Shown here: in pieces, positions 8,629 through 18,149 of the stretch
Position numbering within the stretch: the stretch's first letter is position 1
How the letters are laid out: the number at the start of each line of letters is the position of its first letter
From: an uncultured Acetobacteraceae bacterium
GTDB taxonomy: Bacteria > Pseudomonadota > Alphaproteobacteria > Acetobacterales > Acetobacteraceae
Assembly (NCBI GenBank): GCA_903918195.1
Contig: CAIXDS010000099.1
Location: 27,787 to 91,786, forward strand
Direction of reading: 5' to 3'
DNA: 64,000 nt
Position numbers and translations under genes: made by a program
Notes under the pieces: model-generated
Seen by the model: only the letters and a program-made list of their open reading frames with translations
The model's database searches: none
Told to the model about the DNA's origin: nothing

Positions 8629-9995
8629 CCGCACCGAACCACCAACCCCGCCTGCGCCTGCCCTCCTGCCTGCGCCTGGCGGTCTCGCCCGGCGGCCCGC
8701 TGCATGTCGGCACCGCCCGCATCGTGCTGGCCAACTGGCTGCTCGCCCGCCGCCTCGGCGGCCACGTCACGCTGCGCCTGGACGACACCGAGGGTGCCCG
8801 CGACACCATCGGATCGCCGGATGCCATCCGCCACGACCTGGGCTGGCTGGGCCTTGATTGGGACGAGGAGGCCCGCCAGTCGGACCGGAGCGACCGCTAC
8901 AACGCCGCCGCCGAGACCCTGAAGGCCGCTGGCCGCCTGTATCCGTGCTTCGAATCCGAGGCCGAACTCAACGCCAAGCGTGAGCGGCGCCTCCGCCAGG
9001 GCAATCCGCCCATCTACGACCGCGCCATGCTCAAGCTGACTCAGGCCCAGCGCGCTGCCGCCGAGGCCGGCGGCAAGCGGCCGTACTGGCGCTTCCGCCT
9101 GTCCGACAGCACGATTGCCTGGGACGATGTCGCCCTCGGCCGCCGCCAGGTGAAGCTGCCGACCCTGTCCGACCCGGTGATGATCCGCGCCGACGGCACG
9201 CCGCTCGCCGCCTTCGCGGGCGGGGTGGACGACCTGGAGGACGGCATCACCCATCTCGTTCGCGGCGAGGATCTGGCCCACACGACTGCGGTGCAGCTCG
9301 ACCTGGCCGCCGCCCTCGGCCGCGATCCGGCCGCCATCGCGCGCGCCCATCTGCCGGCGCTGGCCGACGCCGAAGGCGACCGGCTGTCCCGCCGCGCCGG
9401 CAATTTTTCCATCCGCGCCCTGCGCCAGCTGGGGGTCGAGCCCGCTGCTCTCATCGCCACCCTGGCCCGTCTGGGCAGCTGCGCCGAACCGCGCCCCATG
9501 ACCCCCGCCGAACTGGCCGCCACCGACTGCCTCGCCGGCATCGCCCCGACCTCGCCGCGTTTCGACATGCGCGCCCTGCTCGCGGTCAATCGCCAGGCGC
9601 TCGCCCAAATTCCGTTCGCCGGCGTCGCCGACCGGCTGCCGCCCGGGGCCACCGAGGCGTTCTGGCAGGCCGTGCGCGGCAGCCTTGATCTGCTGTCGGA
9701 GGCGCGCGGCTACTGGGACGTGGTCGCGGGTACCATCGTGCCGCCGGTGATCGACGGCGAGGCCGCGTTTCTGCGCGCCGCACTCGATACGCTGCCGGCC
9801 GAACCCTGGGACGGATCGGTCTGGACCGCCTGGACCGAGGCGCTGAAACAATGCACCGGGCGTACCGGCAAAAGCCTCACCCTGCCGCTCCGCCTGGCGT
9901 TGACCGGTGAGGAGCGCGGCCCGGCGCTGCAGGCCCTGCTGCCGCTGATCGGCCGGCCGCGGGCGGCCCAGCGGCTGGCGGTGGCGGCGAGTTAG
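8625..9995 (+). CDS. gltX: glutamate--tRNA ligase (GluRS)
   Basis: 456-aa class I aminoacyl-tRNA synthetase that charges tRNA with glutamate. The HIGH-type signature reads GGPLHVGTAR near the N terminus, followed by the glutamate-recognition block LRLDDTEGARDT. The KMSKS-type loop is RLSRRAGNFSIRAL, a conservative variant of the common KLSKR form. The length and the RLDDTE sequence fit the alphaproteobacterial GluRS subgroup, which often has two paralogues; a second gltX elsewhere in the genome would be expected. The gatCAB genes at 21.9-25.1 kb would correct Glu-tRNA(Gln) made by a non-discriminating GluRS. Confidence 0.92.
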   Translation: MTAPNHQPRLRLPSCLRLAVSPGGPLHVGTARIVLANWLLARRLGGHVTLRLDDTEGARDTIGSPDAIRHDLGWLGLDWDEEARQSDRSDRYNAAAETLKAAGRLYPCFESEAELNAKRERRLRQGNPPIYDRAMLKLTQAQRAAAEAGGKRPYWRFRLSDSTIAWDDVALGRRQVKLPTLSDPVMIRADGTPLAAFAGGVDDLEDGITHLVRGEDLAHTTAVQLDLAAALGRDPAAIARAHLPALADAEGDRLSRRAGNFSIRALRQLGVEPAALIATLARLGSCAEPRPMTPAELAATDCLAGIAPTSPRFDMRALLAVNRQALAQIPFAGVADRLPPGATEAFWQAVRGSLDLLSEARGYWDVVAGTIVPPVIDGEAAFLRAALDTLPAEPWDGSVWTAWTEALKQCTGRTGKSLTLPLRLALTGEERGPALQALLPLIGRPRAAQRLAVAAS

Positions 9996-10206
9996 CGCCG
10001 GGCCACAACCTGTCCTGGTCGCCGGCGCGGCCTCGGGACCCCGCAAAGGCTCCGTGGAACCCATTCGTTTTGAAAGTTTTTGACCGTCCGGGGTGCTTGG
10101 ACCCCTTGGCTTCCTTGCTCCCTTGCGATCACGCCGCTATGGTCCGTACCGTTCCGCGGTCCGGCCGAGTCCGGACTGCTCTGCATTGCGGTGGGAGATC
10201 GGTCTA
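9996..10206. other. intergenic region between gltX and bamA
   Basis: About 210 bp without a supported gene. It contains a degraded remnant of the dispersed repeat (GGAACCCATTCG near 10057) and a GC-poor run TTTTGAAAGTTTTTGACC. A promoter for the bamA-lpx operon is expected here, but no clear -35/-10 pair could be picked. Confidence 0.4.
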
Positions 10207-12564
10207 TTGGTTCGTGCTCGCGCTGCGCTGCTGGCGTTTCTGTCGGCGTCCTGGCTACTTTTTCCCCTGCTCGCGGCGGCCCAGCCACCGCGGCCGCATG
10301 CCCGTACGGCGGCCGTTTCGGTGCCGTCCGGCGTCATTGCGGATATCCGTGTCGAGGGTAACCAGCGGATCGAGTCGGGAACGATCCGCTCGTACATGCT
10401 GATCGCGCCGGGCGATCGTTATGATGCCGACCGGGTCGACCGCAGCCTGAAGACGCTGTATGCGACCGGCCTGTTCAGCGACGTGGCCTTCCATCGCGAG
10501 GGCGCAACGCTGATCGTGGTGGTGAAGGAAAACCCGATCGTCAACAAGATTGCCTTCGAGGGCAATCACAAGCTCACCGACGAAAATCTCCGCGCCGAGT
10601 TGCAGTTGAAGCCGCGCGCGGTGTACACGCCGGCACTGGCCCAGGCCGACCGGCAGCGCATCCTCGATATGTATGCCAAGCGCGGCCGCTTCGCCGCCCG
10701 GGTCGAGCCCAAGATCATCGAACTGCCGCAGAATCGTGTGGATGTGGTGTTCGAGATCACCGATGGCGACAATACCCTGATCAGCCGCATCGCCTTCGTC
10801 GGCAACAAGGCGTTCAGCGAGAGCAAGCTGAAGGAAGTGATCGGCAGCCGCGAGACCGCCTGGTGGCTTTTCCTGTCCAGTTCGGACACCTACGACCCCG
10901 ACCGGGTCGGCTACGATAAGGAATTGCTGCGCCGGTTCTACCTCAAGAACGGCTACGCCGATTTCCAGGTGACCGCCTCGGCGGCCGAACTGGCGCCGGA
11001 CAAATCGGCCTTCTTCGTGACCTACACGCTGAACGAGGGCGAGCGTTACCGGGTCAGCAAGGCCACCGTGAATTCCAGCCTGCGGAACGTCGACGGCGCG
11101 TCGCTGGAGCCGGTGCTGGAGATGTCCGCCGGCGACTGGTACGACGGCGATGCGGTGGAGCGCACGGTCCAGAAGCTGACCGACACGGTGCAGGCGCGTG
11201 GCCAGCCCTTCGTGGATGTCCGCCCGCGGGTGCAGCGCGACCGCGAGAAGCACACGATCGAGCTGGTGTTCGACGTGACCGAAGGCCCGCGCGTCTATGT
11301 CGAACGCATCGACATCACCGGCAACACGCGCACCATGGACAAGGTGATCCGGCGCGAGTTCCGTCTTGCTGAAGGTGACGCTTTCAATGCCGCCCTGCTG
11401 CGCCGCTCGCGCCAGCGCCTGCAGGATCTGGGCTACTTCACCGGCGTCAATATTTCCAACCAGCCCGGCTCGGCCCCCGATAAGACGATCGTCAACACCC
11501 GGATCGACGAGAAGGCAACCGGCGAGCTGACCGTCGGCGGCGGCTACTCGACCGATGCCGGTGCGCTGGCCAATGCCGGCCTGCGCGAACGCAACCTGAT
11601 CGGCAGCGGCATCGATGCCGGGCTCAACGGCACCATCGCGCAGCGGCGCAGTCAGGTCGATCTGTCGGTCACCGACCCGTACTTCCTGGACCGCAACATC
11701 GTGGCCGGCGCCGATGTTTTCCTGGTGCAGACCAACAACCAGCTGATCGCCGAATACGACGAGCGCCGCCTCGGCTTCTCGCTGACCGCCGGCTACGAGT
11801 TCAGCGAGCACCTGCGGCAGAGCTGGGCCTACTCACTGGTGCAACGCGACGTCTACAACGTGCAATCCAACGCCAGCCTTTATGTGCAGGACGAGGCGGG
11901 GATCACGCTGCTGTCGCAGATTGGCCAGACCCTCACGCTGGATTACCGGGACAGCCGCATCGACCCGCGCACCGGCTGGGTGATGCGCCTCGGAACCGAC
12001 GTCGCCGGCCTCGGTGGCGACGCCAACTTCGTGCGCACCAAGGCGGACGGCAGGTACTTCATCCCGCTGGAGCGGTATTTCGGCAGCAACGACTGGGATA
12101 TTTCCGTCGCGGGCGGCATCGGCTATCTGTTCAACGAGGGTGTGAACGAGAAGATCATCGACCGGTTCTTCCTCGGCGGCGATAATTTGCGCGGCTTCGC
12201 GACCGGCGGTGCCGGCCCGCACGCCGTGCCCACCAACCAATACCCAGGCAGCGACAGCCTCGGCGGCGAGTTTATCTGGACGCAATCCACCGAGATGCGC
12301 TTCCCGCTGCCGGTTTCCGCCGATCTCGGCCTGTCCGGCCGGGTGTTCGTCGACGTGGGCGCGTTGACCGGGGTCAATGCCCTCTACGTGAACGGCGTTA
12401 AGCAGCCTTACGTCGACAATCCGACGCCACGTGTCGGCACCGGTGTGGGCGTGTCCTGGAAGACCCCGTTCGGCCTGATCAACATCGACATCGCCCAGGC
12501 CGTGGTAAAAGAGAAATACGACCAGACCCAGGTCTTCCGCTTCGGTTTCGGCACGAGGTTCTAA
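10207..12564 (+). CDS. bamA: outer membrane protein assembly factor BamA
   Basis: Omp85-family outer membrane protein, the core insertase of the BAM complex. A signal peptide (LVRARAALLAFLSASWLL then FPLLAAAQ) precedes about five POTRA repeats, starting with IADIRVEGNQRIESGTIRSY, and a C-terminal 16-strand barrel ending in the outer-membrane signature FRFGFGTRF. The conserved barrel loop motif VRGF-type reads LRGFATGG. The frame is open from 10093, but the TTG at 10207 with GGGAG upstream gives a proper signal peptide and is preferred; the start is uncertain. It heads the skp-lpxD-fabZ-lpxA-lpxI operon; dxr and rseP, often upstream, are not here. Confidence 0.93.
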   Translation: MVRARAALLAFLSASWLLFPLLAAAQPPRPHARTAAVSVPSGVIADIRVEGNQRIESGTIRSYMLIAPGDRYDADRVDRSLKTLYATGLFSDVAFHREGATLIVVVKENPIVNKIAFEGNHKLTDENLRAELQLKPRAVYTPALAQADRQRILDMYAKRGRFAARVEPKIIELPQNRVDVVFEITDGDNTLISRIAFVGNKAFSESKLKEVIGSRETAWWLFLSSSDTYDPDRVGYDKELLRRFYLKNGYADFQVTASAAELAPDKSAFFVTYTLNEGERYRVSKATVNSSLRNVDGASLEPVLEMSAGDWYDGDAVERTVQKLTDTVQARGQPFVDVRPRVQRDREKHTIELVFDVTEGPRVYVERIDITGNTRTMDKVIRREFRLAEGDAFNAALLRRSRQRLQDLGYFTGVNISNQPGSAPDKTIVNTRIDEKATGELTVGGGYSTDAGALANAGLRERNLIGSGIDAGLNGTIAQRRSQVDLSVTDPYFLDRNIVAGADVFLVQTNNQLIAEYDERRLGFSLTAGYEFSEHLRQSWAYSLVQRDVYNVQSNASLYVQDEAGITLLSQIGQTLTLDYRDSRIDPRTGWVMRLGTDVAGLGGDANFVRTKADGRYFIPLERYFGSNDWDISVAGGIGYLFNEGVNEKIIDRFFLGGDNLRGFATGGAGPHAVPTNQYPGSDSLGGEFIWTQSTEMRFPLPVSADLGLSGRVFVDVGALTGVNALYVNGVKQPYVDNPTPRVGTGVGVSWKTPFGLINIDIAQAVVKEKYDQTQVFRFGFGTRF

Positions 12565-12570
12565 GTGAAC

Positions 12571-13452
12571 ATGATTCGTTATCGTCTTCCGGGCGCGCCG
12601 CTTGCGGCGCTTGCCGGCCTCTTTTCTCTCATGCTGACCCTGGCACCTGCGGCACAGGGTCAGGATTATTTCATCCCCAACCAGCCGCATGCCCCGGCCC
12701 CCGCCGCCGCTCCGGCCCGGCCGGCTCAGCAGGTCCGCCAGCAGCGCCCGCCGGTGCAGGTGGCGCCGCAGCCGCCGGTTGGCCCGGAGGAGCAGCAGCA
12801 ACAGCCCTTGCCGCCGCTGCAGGTGCAACTGCCGCCGCAGCCGGAAATCCCCGCCCTGCCGAAGGGCACCAGCCCGCCGGCGCCCGTGCTCGGCGTGCTC
12901 GGCGTGCCGGAAGTGATGCGTGCGTCCACCGCCGCCCAGCAGGTCGAGAAGACCATCGGCGCGCGGCGCGAGAAGCTGAACGCGGACGCCCAAAAGGAAC
13001 AGGCCACTTGGCGCGAGATGCAGCAGACCCTGGCGAATGAGCGCAACAAGCTTTCGGCCGACCAGATCCGCTCCCGCGAACGCGAATTGCAGGACCGCAT
13101 CACCCGGGCGCAGCGCGACTTCCGCGACCGCAGCACCATCGTCCAACAGGCCGCCCAGTACGGGCTGGCGCAGATCGAGCGTGTCCTGGTCGGCGTCATC
13201 CAGAAAGTCGCCGAGAGCCGGGGCATGAACCTGGTGCTGCACCGCCAGCAGGTGGCGCTGAACGTCAACGAGTTCGACATTACCGAGCAGGTCACCGAGC
13301 AGCTCAACAAGATACTGCCGTCCGTCATCATCCCGCCCGACGGCGTCTCGCCGGCGGCGATGCAGAAGAACCAGCCCGCTGAGGCGCAGACCGTCGCGGC
13401 ACCGGCCCAGCCTGCCGCGTCGCCACAGCCTGCCGCGCCACCGAAGAAGTAG
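12571..13452 (+). CDS. skp: OmpH/Skp-family periplasmic chaperone
   Basis: Periplasmic holdase that escorts unfolded outer membrane proteins to BAM. The signal peptide is hydrophobic (LAALAGLFSLMLTLAPAAQG). A proline- and glutamine-rich stretch of about 85 residues follows, which is longer than in enteric Skp, and then the coiled-coil OmpH core (about 115-240) with the alternating charged pattern LSADQIRSRERELQDRI. The tail is Pro/Ala-rich. The ATG at 12571 lies 6 bp after the bamA stop; a GTG at 12565 is also in frame. Position between bamA and lpxD is the classical one. Confidence 0.9.
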   Translation: MIRYRLPGAPLAALAGLFSLMLTLAPAAQGQDYFIPNQPHAPAPAAAPARPAQQVRQQRPPVQVAPQPPVGPEEQQQQPLPPLQVQLPPQPEIPALPKGTSPPAPVLGVLGVPEVMRASTAAQQVEKTIGARREKLNADAQKEQATWREMQQTLANERNKLSADQIRSRERELQDRITRAQRDFRDRSTIVQQAAQYGLAQIERVLVGVIQKVAESRGMNLVLHRQQVALNVNEFDITEQVTEQLNKILPSVIIPPDGVSPAAMQKNQPAEAQTVAAPAQPAASPQPAAPPKK

Positions 13453-13454
13453 CC

Positions 13455-14570
13455 GTGGCGGCGCCGCCGGACCCTGGTGCTCCGCCGGCCGTGGCGACGG
13501 CCGGCGACGCACGCTTCTTTCACCGTGCCGGCCCGCACGCGCTGAGCGCGGTGGCCGCCGCCGCTGGCGGGGCCGCGCCCGCGCGGGAGCTGATGCTGGC
13601 GGGGGTTGCCCCGCTGCAATCGGCCGGCCCCGACCAGGTGAGCTTCCTCGACAACCGGAAATATCTGCCCGAGTTGGAAGCGACCCGCGCCGGTGCGGTG
13701 ATCGTCCACCCCAACATGGCGGCGCGGGTGCCGGCGGGCAGTGCGGCCATCATCACCGCCGAGCCCTATCTGGGCTGGGCGCGGGTGGCGGCGCTGTTTC
13801 ATCCGCTGCCGCCGCTGCGGTCCGGCCGCCATCCCAGCGCGGTGGTCGATCCCGACGCGCAGGTGGACCCGAGCGCGGAGATCGGACCGCTCGCAATCGT
13901 GCTGGCGCGCGCCGAGATCGGGCCGCGCTGCCGGATCGGTGCGGGGGCGGTGATCGGCGAAGGGGTGGTGCTCGGCGCCGATTGCCGCATCGGCACGCAT
14001 GCCAGCATCAGCCATGCGTTGCTGGGGGCGCGGGTCTATATCTACCCCGGCGCCCGCATCGGCCAGGACGGGTTCGGCTTCGCGCCGTCGCCCACCGGCT
14101 TCGTCACCGTGCCGCAGCTCGGCCGGGTTTTGATCGAGGACGACGTGGAGGTCGGCGCCAACAGCACGATCGACCGCGGCTCGGCGCAGGACACCGTGAT
14201 CGGCGCCGGCTCCCGGCTCGACAACCTGGTACAGATCGGGCACAACGTCCGCCTCGGACGCTGCTGCGTGATCGTGTCGCAGGCCGGCATTTCAGGTTCG
14301 ACGGTGTTGGAGGATTTCGTCCAGGTAGCCGGTCAGGCCGGACTGACCGGGCATTTGCGTATCGGGCGGAAGGCGCGTATCGGCGCCCAATGCGGCGTGA
14401 TGGCGGACGTTGCGGCCGGCGCGGACGTACTGGGTAGCCCAGCCCTGCCCGTGCGCGAGTTCTTCCGCCAGGTGTTGGCGCTGCGGCGGCTCGCCGCTGC
14501 GCGGCGCCCGGGTTCGGACGGCAACGAAGGGGCCGGCGATGCGCCGGCGGCAAACAAGGCTACGGACTGA
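13455..14570 (+). CDS. lpxD: UDP-3-O-acylglucosamine N-acyltransferase
   Basis: Third enzyme of lipid A synthesis, adding the N-linked acyl chain from acyl-ACP. After an N-terminal uridine-binding domain (PDQVSFLDNRKYL) the protein is a left-handed beta-helix of hexapeptide repeats. The catalytic His lies in LVQIGHNVRLG, and the VSQAGISGSTVLED block is typical. It starts at a GTG 2 bp after the skp stop and precedes fabZ by 5 bp. The length (371 aa) is slightly over the usual 340 because of a C-terminal tail. Confidence 0.94.
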   Translation: MAAPPDPGAPPAVATAGDARFFHRAGPHALSAVAAAAGGAAPARELMLAGVAPLQSAGPDQVSFLDNRKYLPELEATRAGAVIVHPNMAARVPAGSAAIITAEPYLGWARVAALFHPLPPLRSGRHPSAVVDPDAQVDPSAEIGPLAIVLARAEIGPRCRIGAGAVIGEGVVLGADCRIGTHASISHALLGARVYIYPGARIGQDGFGFAPSPTGFVTVPQLGRVLIEDDVEVGANSTIDRGSAQDTVIGAGSRLDNLVQIGHNVRLGRCCVIVSQAGISGSTVLEDFVQVAGQAGLTGHLRIGRKARIGAQCGVMADVAAGADVLGSPALPVREFFRQVLALRRLAAARRPGSDGNEGAGDAPAANKATD

Positions 14571-14575
14571 GCGGG

Positions 14576-15085
14576 ATGGATTCCACGGCACCCACGAACC
14601 AGGACACGACCGAGGCCGGTGGCGACGATGTCATCGGCACGGTTGATATTGCGCGCATAATGCACGCGATTCCGCACCGTTACCCGTTCCTGATGATCGA
14701 CCGGGTGGTCGATATGGTGCGCAACCGCTCGGCGGTTGGCATCAAGAACGTGTCGGTCAACGAGAACTTCTTCCAGGGCCATTTCCCCGGCCATCCGGTG
14801 ATGCCCGGCGTGCTGATCATCGAGGCCATGGCGCAGACGGCGGCCGTGCTGGTGGTCGAGACGCTCGGCCCCGAGGCGGCCGGCCGGGTGGTGTATTTCA
14901 TGTCGGTCGAGGGCGCCAAATTCCGCCGGCCGGTGCAGCCCGGCGACCAGTTGCGCATCCACGTGACCAAGGACCGCAACCGCGGCAATGTGTGGAAGTT
15001 CAGCGCCGTTGCCCGGGTCGATGGCGTTTCGGTGGCGGAAGCGACCTACGCTGCCATGATCATGGACAAGGCGACGGACCGCTAG
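14576..15085 (+). CDS. fabZ: 3-hydroxyacyl-ACP dehydratase FabZ
   Basis: Hotdog-fold enzyme dehydrating 3-hydroxyacyl-ACP in fatty acid elongation. The active-site block is GHFPGHPVMPGVLIIEAMAQ, with the catalytic His and Glu, preceded by PHRYPFLMIDRVVD. At 169 aa it has about 20 extra N-terminal residues relative to the common 150; an internal start near MHAIPHRYPFL would give the compact form. It is embedded between lpxD and lpxA as usual, coordinating phospholipid and lipid A precursor flow. Confidence 0.95.
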   Translation: MDSTAPTNQDTTEAGGDDVIGTVDIARIMHAIPHRYPFLMIDRVVDMVRNRSAVGIKNVSVNENFFQGHFPGHPVMPGVLIIEAMAQTAAVLVVETLGPEAAGRVVYFMSVEGAKFRRPVQPGDQLRIHVTKDRNRGNVWKFSAVARVDGVSVAEATYAAMIMDKATDR

Positions 15086-15086
15086 C

Positions 15087-15899
15087 GTGCAGACCCGCAT
15101 TCATCCGTCGGCGGTCGTGGCCCCAGGGGCCACGATCGGAGCCGACGTCCGCATCGGTCCGTTCTGCACGGTCGGTCCCGAGGTCGTGATCGGCGATGGC
15201 GCCGAGTTGTTCAGTAACGTGGTGGTGGACGGCCGCACCCGCATCGGCGAGGGGGCCAGACTCTACCCGTTCTGCACCGTCGGCATGGCGCCGCAGGACC
15301 TGAAATACGCCGGCGAGCCGACCGAAACCGAACTTGGCGCACGCAGCGTGGTGCGCGAGCATGTCACCATCCATCGCGGCACCATCACCGGCAGCGGCAT
15401 CACCCGCGTCGGCGCGGATTGTCTGCTCATGGCCGTGGTGCATGTGGCGCATGATTGCGCCATCGGCAACGGGGTGGTGATCGCCAACAACGTGGTCATG
15501 GGCGGCCATGTCGAGATCGGCGACAACGCGGTGATCGGCGGCGCCGCGGCGATCCACCAGTTCGTCCGCATCGGCCGCGCCGCCATGATTGGCGGCGTCT
15601 CCGGCGTGGAGGCGGACGTGATCCCGTTTGGCAGCGTGATGGGCAACCGGGCCTGGTTGGCCGGGCTGAACGTCATCGGCCTGCGCCGCCGCGGCTACGA
15701 CCGGACCCGGATTCACACCCTGCGTGCCGCTTTCCGGCTGATCTTCCGCGGCGAGGGCGTGTTCGCCGAGCGGGTGGAGGAGGCGCGGCGGAACTGGCCC
15801 GGCGATCCGCTGGTGGCCGAGTTGCTGACGTTCATCGACACCCCGAGCCGCCGCGGCCTGATCCGCGCCGCGGTCGAGGACGAGGACGATGCAGCCTGA
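15087..15899 (+). CDS. lpxA: UDP-N-acetylglucosamine O-acyltransferase
   Basis: First enzyme of lipid A synthesis, a trimeric left-handed beta-helix acyltransferase. Hexapeptide repeats run through the first 180 residues and the catalytic His sits in VVHVAHDCAIGNGV. The C-terminal helical domain contains NVIGLRRRGYDRTRI, characteristic of LpxA. The start codon is a GTG 1 bp after the fabZ stop. Its length of 270 aa matches the family. Confidence 0.95.
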   Translation: MQTRIHPSAVVAPGATIGADVRIGPFCTVGPEVVIGDGAELFSNVVVDGRTRIGEGARLYPFCTVGMAPQDLKYAGEPTETELGARSVVREHVTIHRGTITGSGITRVGADCLLMAVVHVAHDCAIGNGVVIANNVVMGGHVEIGDNAVIGGAAAIHQFVRIGRAAMIGGVSGVEADVIPFGSVMGNRAWLAGLNVIGLRRRGYDRTRIHTLRAAFRLIFRGEGVFAERVEEARRNWPGDPLVAELLTFIDTPSRRGLIRAAVEDEDDAA

Positions 15900-15944
15900 C
15901 CCAAGCCGCCCTCGTCCCGGCCGGGAGAGGGCGACGGGGCACCG

Positions 15945-16790
15945 ATGAGCGGGTCCGATCCCGCAACCCTCGGGATTCTGGCCGGCGGTGGAACGCTGCC
16001 CGGGCGCGTGGCCGCCGCCGCACGGGCGGCGGGACGGGGCGTTTTCCTGGTCGGGCTGGAGGGGTTCGCCGAGCCTGCCGTGCTGGCGCCGTTTCCCCAT
16101 GCCCCGGCCCGGATCGGCGCCGCGGGCCGGATTCTCGAGCTGCTGCGGCTGAACGCCTGCCGCGACCTGGTGCTGGTCGGGCCGGTGCGCCGGCCCTCGC
16201 TGCTCGACCTGCGCCCGGACGCCGAGGGCACCCGCCTGCTCGCCCGCATCGGCCGCGCCGCCTTCGCCGGCGATGACGGCCTGCTCGCCGCGGTGGTGCG
16301 CGTGTTGGGCGAGGAAGGTTTCCGGGTCATCGGCGCGCACGAAATCCTGACCGAGGTGGTCGGGCCCAAGGGCCTGCTGTCGCGAACCGGTCCTGACGCG
16401 GCGGCACTGGCCGACATTGTCCGCGGCATGGCGGTGACCCGCGCGCTCGGGGCGGCGGATGTCGGCCAGGGCTGCGTGGTGCAGCAGGGCATCGTGCTGG
16501 CGGTCGAGGCGATCGAGGGCACCGACGCCATGCTGGCCCGCGCCGCCACGCTGCGCCGTCCCGGTCCCGGCGGCGTGCTGGTCAAGCTGGTCAAGCCCGG
16601 GCAGGATCGGCGCGCGGACCTGCCCACCATCGGCGTCCGGACCATCCATGCCGCCGCCGGTGCGGGGGTACGGGGGGTGGCCTTCGAGGCCGGCGGCACC
16701 ATCCTCGCCGAACGCGAGGCCATGGTGGCGGCGGCCGACGCGGCCGGCCTGTTCCTGCTGGGGGTCGATCCGTCTGACGCAGAACGGTAA
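15945..16790 (+). CDS. lpxI: UDP-2,3-diacylglucosamine pyrophosphatase LpxI
   Basis: 281-aa enzyme of the LpxI (formerly DUF1009) family, which replaces LpxH in most alphaproteobacteria and hydrolyses UDP-2,3-diacylglucosamine to lipid X. Recognisable blocks are GILAGGGTLPGRVAAAARAA at the N terminus, a central AVVRVLGEEGFRVIGAH and the C-terminal DLPTIGVRTI and AGGTILAEREAMV. It follows lpxA by 45 bp. lpxB, which often follows directly, is not adjacent here. Confidence 0.92.
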   Translation: MSGSDPATLGILAGGGTLPGRVAAAARAAGRGVFLVGLEGFAEPAVLAPFPHAPARIGAAGRILELLRLNACRDLVLVGPVRRPSLLDLRPDAEGTRLLARIGRAAFAGDDGLLAAVVRVLGEEGFRVIGAHEILTEVVGPKGLLSRTGPDAAALADIVRGMAVTRALGAADVGQGCVVQQGIVLAVEAIEGTDAMLARAATLRRPGPGGVLVKLVKPGQDRRADLPTIGVRTIHAAAGAGVRGVAFEAGGTILAEREAMVAAADAAGLFLLGVDPSDAER

Positions 16791-16805
16791 TGGGAAAAAA
16801 CAATA

Positions 16806-17204
16806 ATGTCCGATAAATATTCGATCCTGCACACCATGATCCGGGTCGGCGATCTCGACCGCAGCGTGCGATTCTACACCGACCTCCTCTGCATGCAGGA
16901 ACTGCGCCGGCGCGACGTGCCGGATGGCAAGTACACGCTGGTGTTCGTCGGCTACGCACCGGAGACGACCGGGGCGGCGGTGCTCGAGCTGACTTATAAT
17001 TATGGCGTCGACGAATACGAGCCCGGTACGGCCTTCGGCCATCTGGCCATCGGCGTACCGGACGTGGCGGCCACTTGCGCCAGGCTCCGCGCGGCTGGTG
17101 CGAAGATCATCCGCGAGCCCGGCCCGGTGAAGTTCGGCACCACCGTTATTGCCTTCGTCGAGGACCCGGACGGCACTAAGATCGAACTGATCCAGCGCGG
17201 CTGA
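16806..17204 (+). CDS. gloA: lactoylglutathione lyase (glyoxalase I)
   Basis: 132-aa VOC-fold metalloenzyme that isomerises the methylglyoxal-glutathione hemithioacetal to S-lactoylglutathione. Metal ligands are expected at the His of [10 protein letters not shown], the Glu of VLELTYNYG, the His of FGHLAIGV and the Glu of GTKIELIQ, all present in the right order. It is preceded by an AT-rich spacer (gggaaaaaacaata) that may carry its own ribosome site. The need for glutathione links it to gor, but there is no operon connection. Confidence 0.95.
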   Translation: MSDKYSILHTMIRVGDLDRSVRFYTDLLCMQELRRRDVPDGKYTLVFVGYAPETTGAAVLELTYNYGVDEYEPGTAFGHLAIGVPDVAATCARLRAAGAKIIREPGPVKFGTTVIAFVEDPDGTKIELIQRG

Positions 17205-17325
17205 CCGCGATCGTGGCGAAGCTCGGGCCGCACGGCTATCTGGACGCGCTGGCGGCAATCTTGCTGGATGATGCGCTGTGACTCGCCCCCGAATCCCCCC
17301 TTGTTTCGAGTTGGAAGACACCCCG

Positions 17326-18141
17326 ATGGCGCGGATGGAAACCGAGCCGCTGCCGGCGATGGCCGAGGAGCCGCGCCAGGGCATGGGCAGCGGCGCGCTG
17401 CTGCTGGCCGGGTCCACGGTGCTGGTGGTCGGGCTGGCGTTGCTCTCGGCCGGCAATTTCATCGCCGACGAATTCGCCCGCTCAAGCGGGCTGGGCTGGG
17501 CCTCGCTGCTGGTGGCGAGTGGCGGGTTCGGCCTGATCGGTGCCGGGGTGTGGCGGGAACTGTCCGGCCTGTTTGCCCTGAGCGAGGTGGACCATATCCG
17601 GGCCGGCCTGGAATCCGGTGAGCCGGTTTTCATCGCCGCGGCGGCGCGCGCGTGGCTGGAGGAGTTGCCGGATGGCGCCACGCTGCTGCCGACGGTGCGG
17701 GTGATGAACGACGCCGACAGCATGCTTGCGCTGCTGCGCACGCGGGTGTCGGCGGTGCTGCAGCAGCGTGCCGACGCGCTTGGCCGCACCGCGGCGATGC
17801 AGGTTTTCGCCGCCACCGCGGCGGTGCCCTCGCCGGCGCTGGACGCGCTGGTGGTGGGCTGGCGCGGCGTGCGGCTGGTGCGCGAAATCGCCGAGATGCA
17901 CGGGCTGCGGCCGGGGGTGCTGGGCACGATGGCACTGCTGCGCCGCACTGCGATGTCGGCGGCCGGGGTGGCGGCGGCGGACATGGCCATCGATGCGGCG
18001 GCGCGGGCGGTGCTGTCCAATCCGTTGCTGCAGCATCTGGCCGGTGACGTGGCGGGAGCGGGCGTGGCGGCGCGGCGCATGGTGGTGCTGGCCCGCGCGG
18101 CGGCGGCGGCTTGCAGCCCTTTGCCGCCGGGGCGGGGGTAG
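17326..18141 (+). CDS. YcjF-like (TIGR01620/DUF697) membrane protein
   Basis: About 271 aa. Two predicted transmembrane helices lie near the N terminus (ALLLAGSTVLVVGLALLSAG, then LLVASGGFGLIGAGVW), followed by an Ala-rich helical domain matching the DUF697 arrangement seen in YcjF, including ARAVLSNPLLQHLAGDVAGA. YcjF family members are inner membrane proteins often paired with the GTPase-like YcjX, which is not seen next to this gene. The ATG at 17326 has GGAAG 8 nt upstream; a GTG at 17278 is also in frame. Function is unknown. Confidence 0.7.
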   Translation: MARMETEPLPAMAEEPRQGMGSGALLLAGSTVLVVGLALLSAGNFIADEFARSSGLGWASLLVASGGFGLIGAGVWRELSGLFALSEVDHIRAGLESGEPVFIAAAARAWLEELPDGATLLPTVRVMNDADSMLALLRTRVSAVLQQRADALGRTAAMQVFAATAAVPSPALDALVVGWRGVRLVREIAEMHGLRPGVLGTMALLRRTAMSAAGVAAADMAIDAAARAVLSNPLLQHLAGDVAGAGVAARRMVVLARAAAAACSPLPPGRG

Positions 18142-18149
18142 AAAGCTAG

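Noticed and set aside
17213..17280. 22-codon open frame between gloA and the YcjF-like gene
   Set aside because: Too short, no ribosome site and no match; likely a remnant or chance.
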